Below, in pieces: positions 1 to 7,181 of a DNA stretch of 64,000 nt. Origin of the DNA: QUBU01 sp014337915. Its GTDB lineage: Bacteria; Pseudomonadota; Gammaproteobacteria; Steroidobacterales; GCA-2729495. The translations under genes were made by a program, and so were the position numbers. The stretch is taken from positions 26,766 to 90,765 of the forward strand of contig SZOW01000016.1 of the NCBI GenBank assembly GCA_030263395.1, written 5' to 3'. Position 1 is the stretch's first letter. Every line of letters begins with the position of its first letter. The notes below the pieces were generated by a model, which was not told the DNA's origin, searched no databases, and saw nothing but the letters and a program-made list of their open reading frames with translations.

Positions 1-429
1 ACGGGCGAGGATGCCGCGCTCCACCGTGAATGCCGGCTGGTCGTCAGCGGCATGCCGTGCCTGGAGGCGCAGCATCACCAGGGTGCCAGTATCGACGCCG
101 AGGTCATGGACTGCCGCCACCTCGCCATCCAGCAGCAGGTTGCCGGCCGGTGGCAGAGCACGCAGCAGCGTCAGGCGCTCGAAGGCCGGTACCAGGCGCG
201 TTTCGTCCCAGCCGCAACCCTTGAGGAAACCGTTGCGGGCCAGCGCGCTGGCCAGGGTGGGCACCACCTTGAGGCCCACGCCCTCGAAGACGAAACCGAG
301 CTCGCCGGCGCGTCCCGGGTTGCGGCCGAAGCCGAGGCTGAGGGCGTAGAGCAGTGCTTCGCGGCTGCCCCAGGCGAGGCGCTCGCCGCGGGCGCGCAGA
401 CCAATGAGGTGCTGCGGATCGATGCTCAC
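1..429 (-). CDS. MaoC-like enoyl-CoA hydratase, steroid/bile-acid type (partial, 3' end outside window)
   Basis: Only the first 143 codons are present; the frame runs off the window edge. The N-terminal half resembles the hydratase of peroxisomal multifunctional enzyme 2 and bacterial sterol side-chain hydratases: an early LLYALSLGFG stretch, then ELGFVFEGVGLKVVPTLA, then a GEVAAVHDLG segment. These enzymes hydrate 2-enoyl-CoA intermediates, including C24-type steroid acyl-CoAs, in the cytosol. The hydratase active-site motif would lie in the missing C-terminal hot-dog domain. The GTG start overlaps the ferredoxin stop as GTGA, so the two are translationally coupled and probably act in one lipid or steroid pathway. 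The substrate is inferred from family resemblance only. Confidence 0.75.
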   Translation of the reverse strand, partial: MSIDPQHLIGLRARGERLAWGSREALLYALSLGFGRNPGRAGELGFVFEGVGLKVVPTLASALARNGFLKGCGWDETRLVPAFERLTLLRALPPAGNLLLDGEVAAVHDLGVDTGTLVMLRLQARHAADDQPAFTVERGILAR

Positions 430-743
430 TCGGCCGGGGCGATCACCAGTTCGATACCCTCGATGGCGGGGCTGACGCGGACCTGGCAGGCCAGCCTGGA
501 CTCGCCGGGGCGGTAGCACTCCGAGCTCTCGAGCAGCTCCATCTCGTCATCCTTGGCGGCCGGCAGCTTTGCCGCCCAGCCGGGCTCGACGAAGATGTGG
601 CAGGTGGAGCAGGAGCACATGCCGCCACAGAGGGCTTCGAGGCCGTCGGCGACGTCGCGCAGCGGCTCCATCAGGGTGAGGCCTTCCTTCGCCTCGATTT
701 CGAGCTTGCGGCCCTCGCGGTCCGTGACCTTGATCTTCGCCAT
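426..743 (-). CDS. 2Fe-2S ferredoxin, adrenodoxin type
   Basis: A 105-residue plant/vertebrate-type [2Fe-2S] ferredoxin. The cluster ligands follow the adrenodoxin spacing C-x5-C-x2-C-xn-C at Cys39, Cys45, Cys48 and Cys86 (CGGMCSCSTCH and LACQ); Cys43 is an extra cysteine. Such ferredoxins carry single electrons from a reductase to cytochromes P450 or Rieske oxygenases. It lies directly upstream of, and overlaps by 4 nt, a steroid-type hydratase, which fits electron supply to an oxygenase in side-chain or ring degradation; no oxygenase is in the window. An untranslated stretch of about 100 bp separates it from the next gene, so this is probably the first gene of its transcript. Confidence 0.93.
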   Translation of the reverse strand: MAKIKVTDREGRKLEIEAKEGLTLMEPLRDVADGLEALCGGMCSCSTCHIFVEPGWAAKLPAAKDDEMELLESSECYRPGESRLACQVRVSPAIEGIELVIAPAE

Positions 744-841
744 GTCTCACCTGGAAAAAGGCTGGGTTTCCGAAGGCGGCGAAATATAGCACAGCCCCCG
801 CAGCGCGACGCATGCGGGATAACCGAAGACGCCGGGAAATC

Positions 842-1150
842 TCAGGCCGAGCCGGCGTTTACGTCGTGGGGCGAGGCGTAGTAATCGCTGTCCTCGGCGA
901 GCTGCCGCGCCTCCTCTACCAGCTTGCGCAGCCGGCGTTCGGCGGTGCTCACCTCAGCGCAGGATTCGCAGAACGGATCATCGCAGGGCTGACGGGAAAA
1001 CAGCCAGAACTGGACTGCCCCGGCCAGCAGGCCGGAGGCGACCTCCCAGAGATCGGCGCTGCTGTCCTGGTCCAGCATGCGGTTGCCGAGCGCCACCACG
1101 CTCTCGGCCGCCTGGTCGAAGGGCGTTGCCGGCGGGTCCTTGCTGACCAT
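842..1150 (-). CDS. small uncharacterised protein with a Cx4CxxC motif
   Basis: A 102-residue cytosolic protein that I do not recognise. The ATG at 1150 is preferred over an upstream in-frame one at 1177 because a GAGGA sequence lies about 10 nt before it. The N-terminal half is helical and hydrophobic (WEVASGLLAGAVQFWLF); a cysteine cluster PCDDPFCESC (Cys56, Cys61, Cys64) follows, then a charged helix (ERRLRKLVEEARQLAED) and an acidic tail. The cysteines could hold a metal. It stands alone between the ferredoxin and the LOG-family gene on the same strand. Confidence 0.6.
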   Translation of the reverse strand: MVSKDPPATPFDQAAESVVALGNRMLDQDSSADLWEVASGLLAGAVQFWLFSRQPCDDPFCESCAEVSTAERRLRKLVEEARQLAEDSDYYASPHDVNAGSA

Positions 1151-1328
1151 CGCGGGAATCCTCGCTGGGCGGGCCACGCGCTGCGGCCCGGGGGCGCCAT
1201 GCTACCCGATTGGCGGGCTCAGAAGCGCAGGACCGCCCCGGCGCTGACGCTGCCGCACATGCGATAGCCGACGAAGGGCGCCGCGGCAACGCGGGCGTCG
1301 CCCTGCCCTGCCAGGGCGGGCACTTGCG

Positions 1329-2060
1329 TCAGGCTCCCTTGCTGCCGCAGGCGGCAGCCCGCTGGATGATGGCAACGGCTTCATCGACATCGTCGACCAG
1401 GCTGAGCATGTCGAGTTCGCCGATGTCCACCGTGCCCTCGGCCACCAGCGTATCCAGCATGAATCCACGCAGTGACTGCCAGAACTGCCCGCCCATCGCC
1501 ACCACCGGAAAGTTGCCGAGCTTGCGGGTCTGGATCAGCGTCATCACCTCGAAGGCCTCATCGAGCGTACCGAAGCCACCGGGCATGACGACGAAGGCGC
1601 AGGAGTACTTCACCAGCATCACCTTGCGCAGGAAAAAGTGCTCGAACTCGACGAAGCGATCGAGGTAGGGATTCGGCTTCTGTTCCCGCGGCAGGCGGAT
1701 GTTGCAGCCGAGGCTGACGCCCCCCGCCTCACGGGCACCGCGGTTGGCGGCTTCCATGATCCCCGGGCCACCACCGGTCATCACCGCAAAACCGGCGCGG
1801 GCGAGCGCTGACCCGAGTTTCCGGGTGGTTTCGTAGTAGGGATGGCCGGCGGCAAAGCGCGCCGAGCCGAACACCGTCACGCAGGGCCCGGTGAAGGCCA
1901 GAGACTCGAAGCCGCGGAGGATCTCGAGGAAGATGCGCACCGCGCTTTCCAGTTCCTCGCCCTGGTGACGGCGGCCGGCGAGGAAGTCCCGTTCGGCGTT
2001 CTCCACCGCGGCGAGCATCGGCATGCCCGCGCTCCCAACGTAGCGACCATTGCCTTCCAT
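1329..2060 (-). CDS. LOG-family nucleotide 5'-monophosphate nucleosidase
   Basis: Member of the LOG (Lonely Guy/TIGR00730, once called lysine decarboxylase-like) family, 243 residues from the chosen ATG. It carries the nucleotide-fold glycine motif MTGGGPGIMEAANRG and the family signature MPGGFGTLDEAFE, whose Arg/Glu network cleaves the N-glycosidic bond of nucleoside monophosphates. The start at 2060 is set by GAGGAG 8 nt upstream; earlier in-frame codons lie inside the sensor kinase gene. It begins 11 nt after the kinase stop, so it is the third gene of the response regulator-kinase operon. The physiological substrate is not evident from sequence. Confidence 0.85.
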   Translation of the reverse strand: MEGNGRYVGSAGMPMLAAVENAERDFLAGRRHQGEELESAVRIFLEILRGFESLAFTGPCVTVFGSARFAAGHPYYETTRKLGSALARAGFAVMTGGGPGIMEAANRGAREAGGVSLGCNIRLPREQKPNPYLDRFVEFEHFFLRKVMLVKYSCAFVVMPGGFGTLDEAFEVMTLIQTRKLGNFPVVAMGGQFWQSLRGFMLDTLVAEGTVDIGELDMLSLVDDVDEAVAIIQRAAACGSKGA

Positions 2061-2070
2061 CAGCTGCTCC

Positions 2071-3429
2071 TCAGGCTGGTGGCCGGCGCGGCAGCCGCAC
2101 GCTGACCTCGGTTCCCGAGCCCAGCTCACTCGCCAGCGACAGTGTCCCGCCGTGGGCTTCGGCGATGCGCCGGCACAGGTAGAGCCCGAGGCCCAGGCCG
2201 CCGGTGGCGCGGCTGCGGGCCGGATCGGCGCGGTAGAACGGCTCGGTGGCCCGCGCCAGGTCGTGCGCGCTCATGCCCCGGCCCCGGTCCTGGACGCGGA
2301 TCACCAGGTCCGTCCCCGTCGCCGCGACGGTGACTTCCACGGGCTGCCCATCGACCGGCGTGTAGCGCAGCGCGTTCTCCACCAGGTTGCGCACCAGAAG
2401 CCGCAGGCGTGTGGCATCGCCCGCCATGGACAGCGGTTCCGGCGGACACTCGAGGCGGATGCGGCCTGACGTCTCGGCGAAGTCGGTGCTGATGACGCTG
2501 GACACCAGCGCGGCCAGGTCCAGGTCCGCCACCTGCAGCTTGGAGTGGCGCGTATTGAGGCGCTCGCTCTCGAGGAGGTCGGCAATCAGCCGCTCCATCT
2601 CCTTGATGTCCTGCATCAGGTTGCCCTTGACGCTTTCGTCCTCGAGGAACTCCAGTGCTACCTTGGCGCGGGTCAGCGGCGAGCGCAGCTCGTGGCTGAT
2701 GGCGAGCAGCAGCTGGCGTTTCGCCTCGAGCATCTCGCCGACGTCATCGGCCATGCGGTTGATGTCCGCGGCCAGTTCACCGAGGTCATCGCGGCGTGTG
2801 GTGGGGATGCGGTAGCTCAGGTCACCCTGGCCGATGCGTGCGGCGCCCTCCTTGATCCAGCGGATCGGCCGCACCAGCCAGCGCACGGAGAAGTAGCAGC
2901 CCGACAGCACGAAGATCGCGAGGATGGCGACGGCCGGCGTGGCCAGGTCCGCCTGCGGGGTCTCGGAAAACTTCGGCGCCGCGAAGATGATCTCGTAGTC
3001 GCCATCGGTGATCTTGACGAAGGCGCGACGATGGAAGCGTGCCAGCTCCATGAGCTGCACCAGCCGGGTCCAGCCCTGGTGGTCGCTGTCCGCGTACGGC
3101 AGCAGGTACTCGCTCTTCTGGAAGGGAATGCGATCGAGCGGCGGGAAGGCGGGTGACGAGGACCAGTTGAGGTCGGGCCCCCGCAGCATGATGTCCATGG
3201 GCACCCTGCTGACGATGGCCTCGGCACGCTCGATGCTCGGCGGATTGCCGAGGTCTTTCAGTACGTAGTCGATGTGCAGGGCCATGTGCCCGCCGACCAC
3301 CTCGCTCAGGTAGCCGGTGCCCCATACCAGGTCGAAGGTGTAGCGCGAGGCCACCACGTAGACGATCGAGGTGGCGAGAAACACGCCCAGCAGGCGCGCG
3401 GACAGCGAATGGGCGATCTGGCGGATCAC
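2071..3429 (-). CDS. sensor histidine kinase (RstB/CpxA-like)
   Basis: A 452-residue membrane histidine kinase. TM1 spans about residues 10-28, a periplasmic sensor domain about 30-165, TM2 about 166-184, then a HAMP linker (RPIRWIKEGAARIGQGDL). The H-box AISHELRSPLTR places the phosphorylated His at 246; the N-box LVRNLVENALRY has Asn352; the G-boxes DRGRGMS and GGLGLGLYLCRRIAEAHGG close the ATPase domain. It senses an unknown envelope signal and phosphorylates the regulator encoded just upstream. The GTG start overlaps the regulator stop as GTGA, so synthesis is coupled. Confidence 0.93.
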   Translation of the reverse strand: MIRQIAHSLSARLLGVFLATSIVYVVASRYTFDLVWGTGYLSEVVGGHMALHIDYVLKDLGNPPSIERAEAIVSRVPMDIMLRGPDLNWSSSPAFPPLDRIPFQKSEYLLPYADSDHQGWTRLVQLMELARFHRRAFVKITDGDYEIIFAAPKFSETPQADLATPAVAILAIFVLSGCYFSVRWLVRPIRWIKEGAARIGQGDLSYRIPTTRRDDLGELAADINRMADDVGEMLEAKRQLLLAISHELRSPLTRAKVALEFLEDESVKGNLMQDIKEMERLIADLLESERLNTRHSKLQVADLDLAALVSSVISTDFAETSGRIRLECPPEPLSMAGDATRLRLLVRNLVENALRYTPVDGQPVEVTVAATGTDLVIRVQDRGRGMSAHDLARATEPFYRADPARSRATGGLGLGLYLCRRIAEAHGGTLSLASELGSGTEVSVRLPRRPPA

Positions 3430-4127
3430 GGTGCGTCGGGCTCCGCGCCGACGAAGGTGTAGCCGGTGCCCCAGACGGTCTTGATGAAGCGCGGCTGGCG
3501 CGTGGTGTCGCGTAGCTTCTGCCGCAGGCGGCTCACCAGGATGTCCACCGACCGCGAGAACAGCTGCGCGTCGATGCCACGCAGTTCATTGAGGATCTCG
3601 TCGCGGGTGAAGGTGCGACCCGGATGGCTGGCGAACAGCACCAGCAGCTGGTACTCCATGGTGGTCAGCTCCAGGGCGCTGCCCTCGAGCTCCACCGCAT
3701 GGCGCTCGAGGTTGATGTCCAGGTCGCGGAAGCGCAGCCGGCCCTGGCCAGCCGCCTCCTCGCGCGGTGCAGTGCGCCGCAGAACGTTCTGCACCCGCGC
3801 CACCAGCTCGCGCGGCTCGAAGGGCTTGGGCATGTAGTCGTCGGCGCCCAGCTCCAGGCCCACCACCCGGTCGGTCACGTCGCCGCGCGCGGTGAGCATG
3901 ATGATGGGCACGGCACTCTCACGGCGGATCTCGCGGCAGACCTGGAAGCCGTCCTGATCGGGCAGCATGACGTCGAGGATCACCAGGTCCGGCCGGTCCT
4001 TCTTCAGGCGCTCCAGGCCCAGCGCGGGGTGGTTCGCGGCGATGAGGTCCAGGTCGAAACGCCGGAAATAGGCGCCGAGCAGCTCGCCCAGTTTCTCGTC
4101 GTCATCGATCAGGAGAATTCGTGGCAT
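3426..4127 (-). CDS. OmpR-family response regulator (RstA/CpxR-like)
   Basis: A 233-residue receiver plus winged-helix regulator. The receiver has the acidic pocket IDDD (residues 7-10), phosphoacceptor Asp52 in VILDVMLPDQDG, Thr79 and Lys101 (DDYMPKPF). The C-terminal trans_reg_C domain carries LRGIDAQLFSRSVDILVSRL and ends in the wing KTVWGTGYTFVG; this recognition helix is close to those of RstA and CpxR. First gene of the regulator-kinase-LOG operon. Three GTTAC direct repeats at an exact 10-bp period lie about 115 bp upstream (4240-4264), matching the tandem sites bound by this family, so autoregulation is likely. Confidence 0.93.
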   Translation of the reverse strand: MPRILLIDDDEKLGELLGAYFRRFDLDLIAANHPALGLERLKKDRPDLVILDVMLPDQDGFQVCREIRRESAVPIIMLTARGDVTDRVVGLELGADDYMPKPFEPRELVARVQNVLRRTAPREEAAGQGRLRFRDLDINLERHAVELEGSALELTTMEYQLLVLFASHPGRTFTRDEILNELRGIDAQLFSRSVDILVSRLRQKLRDTTRQPRFIKTVWGTGYTFVGAEPDAP

Positions 4128-4239
4128 GGTTCACAGTTTCACGGCGAATCAGCCCGTATCGTACGCGCCCGTGCGTTGCTGCGGCCCCGCAGCGTGATGC
4201 GGGGCCATTGTAGCCCCTGGGTCGGCAGCAGGTGCCGTC

Positions 4240-4264
4240 GTTACAAAGTGTTACAGGCAGTTAC
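4240..4264. promoter_or_regulatory. triple GTTAC direct repeat, probable response-regulator operator
   Basis: GTTAC occurs at 4240-4244, 4250-4254 and 4260-4264, each separated by exactly 5 nt. On the other strand this reads GTAAC-N5-GTAAC-N5-GTAAC, the arrangement of the CpxR box (GTAAA-N5-GTAAA), and it also resembles the RstA box (TACA...GTTACA). It lies in the 221-bp gap between the divergent regulator gene and the 35-residue membrane protein, so it could control both. The site assignment is inference from pattern and context. Confidence 0.6.
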
Positions 4265-4348
4265 GCCCCTGACATGAAACTGTCATGGAGCGACGATAGC
4301 CTTTCATCCGCAACAGGAAACAAGGCAAAAATCTGAAGGAGAAGGGTT

Positions 4349-4456
4349 GTGTTCAGCGAATCCAGGACTGCGGGTGAACGATTCAACGAGCTGGTGGTGG
4401 TCGCCATCGCGGCGTTCTTTCCGCTGGTGTTCTTCCTCGCCCTCGTCGGCAACTGA
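4349..4456 (+). CDS. 35-residue single-span membrane microprotein
   Basis: A GTG-initiated ORF preceded by a strong Shine-Dalgarno (GGAGAAGG, about 4-9 nt before GTG). The protein has a polar N-terminus (FSESRTAGERFNE) and one hydrophobic helix (LVVVAIAAFFPLVFFLALVG) ending in Asn. It is transcribed divergently from the RstA/CpxR-like regulator and lies downstream of the GTTAC triple repeat, which suggests a stress-induced inner-membrane small protein that may feed back on the sensor kinase. I know no named family for it. Support is the ribosome binding site, TM composition and operator context. Confidence 0.6.
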   Translation: MFSESRTAGERFNELVVVAIAAFFPLVFFLALVGN

Positions 4457-4474
4457 TCCCACCAGCTGTCGCCA

Positions 4475-5329
4475 TCAACGCCGCGGCGCCCAGCGCCCGC
4501 GGCTGTCCGCCATCTGCCCGGTGCCGATGCGCATCTCCAGCCGCCGGTTGAACTCCGTCTCTCCGAGAACCCGCCGGGGCAGCACGTTCATCGGATCCGT
4601 GCGATAGCCGAGGTCGCGCACCGTGTAGTCATAGGCCTGCTGCGCGGCACGCTCCTCCTCCGGCACCGGCTCGGCATCGTCGAGCCAGCCAAACCAGCGA
4701 TCGACGAAACCACCGAGGAATTTCTCGCAGGTGGAGATGTTGGCGTCGTTCAGTTCGGCATGCGAGCTGACCGCCACCGGCGACATCAGCGCACGCAGGT
4801 AGGTGCCGTGGCTGACGAAGCGCGTCCACTGCGGGTCGCTGCGGAACTGCAGGAACCCGGCATTTGCCGGCTCGTAGTACTTCTGCAGGTAATCCGGGTT
4901 GGTGCGCAGGTCCACCCGCGGGATGTATTCGGCATAGAAGTACAGCCGCGGGATGGTGCCGAAGATCACGCAAAGGTGGGGCACGCGATTCTGCTGGCTG
5001 AGAAACACCGTGGCGTTCATGTCGAGGATGCTGGCCTTGCGGTTGCCGATCCAGGAATGCACCAGCCAGTCCACCTCCGGCCCGGTATAGCCCCAGAAAC
5101 CGCCCTCGAGCTGTCCGTCGGGCGAGGTCCAGTAGTCCTGCCCGGCATTCTGCGGATGCCGCTCGACGGGAAAGCGCGCCCTGACGCGCTCGACGATCCG
5201 CGCATGGATGCCGACGCAGCGCTCCCAGGCGCGCGACACATCGACGGCGGGATTTTCCGCCAGGAACTCCATGATGGTCCTGGTTTCTGCTTTGCCCATT
5301 TTCCACTGCTCCAGGTCAGGCTTCGACAC
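4475..5329 (-). CDS. red chlorophyll catabolite reductase-like protein
   Basis: A 284-residue protein resembling plant red chlorophyll catabolite reductase (RCCR, bilin-reductase fold). As I recall the plant sequence, matching segments are PRVDLRTNPDYLQKYYEP (plant PHRKDLVLNPDYLKEYYQ), FVSHGTYLRALMSPVAV (plant YVSPSLFVRSAFSP) and VHSWIGNRKASI (plant IHCKIPTGVSL). The catalytic Glu reported for the plant enzyme appears replaced in the VPHLCVIFGTIPR segment, while an Asp in RTDPMNVLPRRVLGE may correspond to the second key residue. The GTG start overlaps the upstream CDF stop (TAGTG) and has GAGGAT just before it, so the two genes are coupled. Substrate unknown; a linear tetrapyrrole or other conjugated ligand is plausible. 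Confidence 0.65.
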   Translation of the reverse strand: MSKPDLEQWKMGKAETRTIMEFLAENPAVDVSRAWERCVGIHARIVERVRARFPVERHPQNAGQDYWTSPDGQLEGGFWGYTGPEVDWLVHSWIGNRKASILDMNATVFLSQQNRVPHLCVIFGTIPRLYFYAEYIPRVDLRTNPDYLQKYYEPANAGFLQFRSDPQWTRFVSHGTYLRALMSPVAVSSHAELNDANISTCEKFLGGFVDRWFGWLDDAEPVPEEERAAQQAYDYTVRDLGYRTDPMNVLPRRVLGETEFNRRLEMRIGTGQMADSRGRWAPRR

Positions 5330-6237
5330 TAATCCTCGAGGTCGGGCTCGATGAAGCACCAGCCGATCTGGGGTGCCTCCGCCTTCAGCCGTCGCTCGAG
5401 TTCATTGATGCGCAGCACCGCTTCGTCGATGCTCAGGCCGCGGCGCATGGCGATCTTGGCCGCGAGCATCACCTTCGGGCCCATCTGCACGGTGATGGTA
5501 TTCAGCACGCGGTCGATGGCGGGGTCGGCGGCGATGATACGGTCGATGACCGCGCGCAGCGCCGGTTCCGCCGAGCGCCCCACCAGCAGGCCACGGATGC
5601 GCTGCGCGATGAACATCGAGACCGTCACCAGCACCGCGCCGATGACCACCGATCCCAGTGCGTCGTACACCGGGTTGCCGGTGAGTACCGTCAGCCCGAG
5701 GAAGCCGAAGGCGACCACCAGGCCAACCAGCGCGGCGATGTCCTCGCCGAGGATCACCACCAGTTCCGCGCTGCGCGTCTGGCGCACCCAGTCCAGCAGC
5801 GGCTGTTCCCCGCGCAACCGCCGAATCTCGCGCAGTGCGCCCGCGAGGCTCAGCGCCTCGAGGACGATGGCGACGGCGAGCACCGCCATGCCCACCCAGG
5901 GCAGGTTGAGCGGTTCCGGCGCCAGCAGCTTGTGTATGCCCTCGTAGATGGAGAACAGGCCGCCGACGCTGAACAGCAGCAGGGCGACGATGAAGCTCCA
6001 GAAGTAGCTCAGCTTGCCGTAGCCGAGCGGGTGTTCGGCATCGGCGGGCCGGCGGGCCTGGCGCATGCCGACGAACAGCAGCACCTGGTTGCCGGCATCG
6101 GCATAGGAGTGGATCGCCTCGGCGAGCATGCTGCCGGAGCCCGTGAACCAGGCCGCCCAGGTCTTGGCGATGGCAATGCCGAGGTTGGCGAGCAGCGCGT
6201 AGAGAATGGCGCGCGCGGATGCTTCATCGTGTGCCAT
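5329..6237 (-). CDS. cation diffusion facilitator (CDF) efflux protein
   Basis: A 302-residue inner-membrane divalent metal/proton antiporter. Six helices are readable; TM2 contains AEAIHSYADAGNQ with the HxxxD metal site and TM5 contains VILGEDIAALVGLV. The cytoplasmic C-terminal domain runs from about residue 205 to the end. The start ATG at 6237 is preferred (GAGGTC just upstream, first residues MAHDEASA) over an in-frame one 81 nt earlier. Likely cargo Zn, Mn, Fe or Co; sequence does not decide. It is the first gene of a coupled pair with the RCCR-like gene, a hint that the partner handles a metal-linked cofactor. Confidence 0.88.
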   Translation of the reverse strand: MAHDEASARAILYALLANLGIAIAKTWAAWFTGSGSMLAEAIHSYADAGNQVLLFVGMRQARRPADAEHPLGYGKLSYFWSFIVALLLFSVGGLFSIYEGIHKLLAPEPLNLPWVGMAVLAVAIVLEALSLAGALREIRRLRGEQPLLDWVRQTRSAELVVILGEDIAALVGLVVAFGFLGLTVLTGNPVYDALGSVVIGAVLVTVSMFIAQRIRGLLVGRSAEPALRAVIDRIIAADPAIDRVLNTITVQMGPKVMLAAKIAMRRGLSIDEAVLRINELERRLKAEAPQIGWCFIEPDLED

Positions 6238-6395
6238 GTGACCTCGACGCCCTCCCCCGACCGGCGCCGCCGGATCATAGCATGGTGAATCCGCAGCGCC
6301 GGGTGCTGCTGCCGGCACTGCACAGGCACTGGCACTGGCGGGCGGAACTGCTAATGTGGCCGCTCGCCAGCCCTGCCGTTGCCTGGAGTGAAACC

Positions 6396-6770
6396 ATGGG
6401 TCGAGATGCCGCGCCAGGGGAGACCATTGCCGAGCGCGTCAGCCGCCTCGGCATCGGCGCCATCCGCCACCACATCTTCCTCTGCGCCGACCAGACCGAG
6501 CCGAAGTGCTGCAGTCGCGAGGCCGGCCTGGAGTCCTGGAAGTACCTGAAGAAGCGCCTGGTGGAACTGCGGCTCACCGGCGCCGCCGGCATCTATCGCA
6601 GCAAGGCCAACTGCCTGCAGGTCTGCATGCATGGCCCGGTCGCGGTGGTCTATCCCGACGGTATCTGGTACCGGAACTGCACGCCCGAGGTGCTCGAGCG
6701 CATCATCCAGGAGCACCTGGTCGGCGGGCGCGTCGTCGAGGAGTTCGTCATCGCCCGCAACCCGCGCTGA
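6396..6770 (+). CDS. thioredoxin-like (2Fe-2S) ferredoxin
   Basis: A 124-residue Shethna-type ferredoxin with a thioredoxin fold (COG3411). Features are an N-terminal IRHHIFLCADQTEPKCC, then YRSKANCLQVCMHGP, then VVYPDGIWYRNCTPEVLERI and HLVGGRVVEE near the end; the Cys residues in the first two blocks are the expected cluster ligands. It transfers electrons in the cytosol; partner unknown. The ATG at 6396 with GGAG upstream matches the family N-terminus better than the far upstream in-frame ATG, which would overlap the divergent CDF gene. Confidence 0.85.
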   Translation: MGRDAAPGETIAERVSRLGIGAIRHHIFLCADQTEPKCCSREAGLESWKYLKKRLVELRLTGAAGIYRSKANCLQVCMHGPVAVVYPDGIWYRNCTPEVLERIIQEHLVGGRVVEEFVIARNPR

Positions 6771-6868
6771 AGCCCGGCGGGTTTCCCTCCACTCCTGCCA
6801 CATTCGCGGCTGGCCGCTGCCGGCCGCGGCCGGGACCATGGCCCTCCCGGGAGCGGAGGAGGACGGAC

Positions 6869-7081
6869 ATGGACCGACGGGCATTCCTGGCCACATTGCT
6901 GCTGGCCACCACGGCGCGGGCCGGCAGGCGCAGCGACAATCCCGAGCATTGCGCGCGCATCGACCAGCGCCTGCGCAACATCGAGTCCCAGCGCCGTGCC
7001 GGCTACAGCGCGAAGCGCGGCCGCAGGCTGCAGGCGCAACGGGAGAAGCTGGAGTCGCAGCGGCGGCAGGACTGCCGGTAG
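6869..7081 (+). CDS. small exported basic protein
   Basis: A 70-residue protein with a very strong ribosome binding site (GGAGGAGGA) and a signal peptide (MDRRAFLATLLLATTARA). The mature part is short, charged and helical with a Cys near each end (EHCARID and RRQDCR) that could form a disulfide. About 100 bp downstream of the ferredoxin gene and possibly co-transcribed. Family not recognised; similar small secreted proteins with a pair of terminal cysteines occur in other proteobacteria. Confidence 0.65.
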   Translation: MDRRAFLATLLLATTARAGRRSDNPEHCARIDQRLRNIESQRRAGYSAKRGRRLQAQREKLESQRRQDCR

Positions 7082-7106
7082 CGGGGGTTGAGCGCGAGGA
7101 GTTGGC

Positions 7107-7181
7107 CCGGCGTCCCGGAAAATCCTGCCAACGGTACACCCCGACAGGAGACCGTGGCAGAACTGCTTCCCGGGACGCCGG
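7107..7181. repeat. nested stem-loop in non-coding region
   Basis: Two nested inverted repeats. Outer arms CCGGCGTCCCGG (7107-7118) and CCGGGACGCCGG (7170-7181) are perfect over 12 bp; inner arms CTGCCAACGGT (7125-7135) and ACCGTGGCAG (7151-7160) pair with a single bulge. There is no T-run, so it is not a textbook terminator. It lies just after the small exported protein gene and may be a processing/stability element, a REP-like repeat or part of a small RNA. Confidence 0.45.

Noticed and set aside
4475..5329. Evidence for chlorophyll breakdown or phototrophy
   Set aside because: No pheophorbide oxygenase or bacteriochlorophyll gene is nearby and the reported catalytic Glu seems absent; only fold-level resemblance is claimed.
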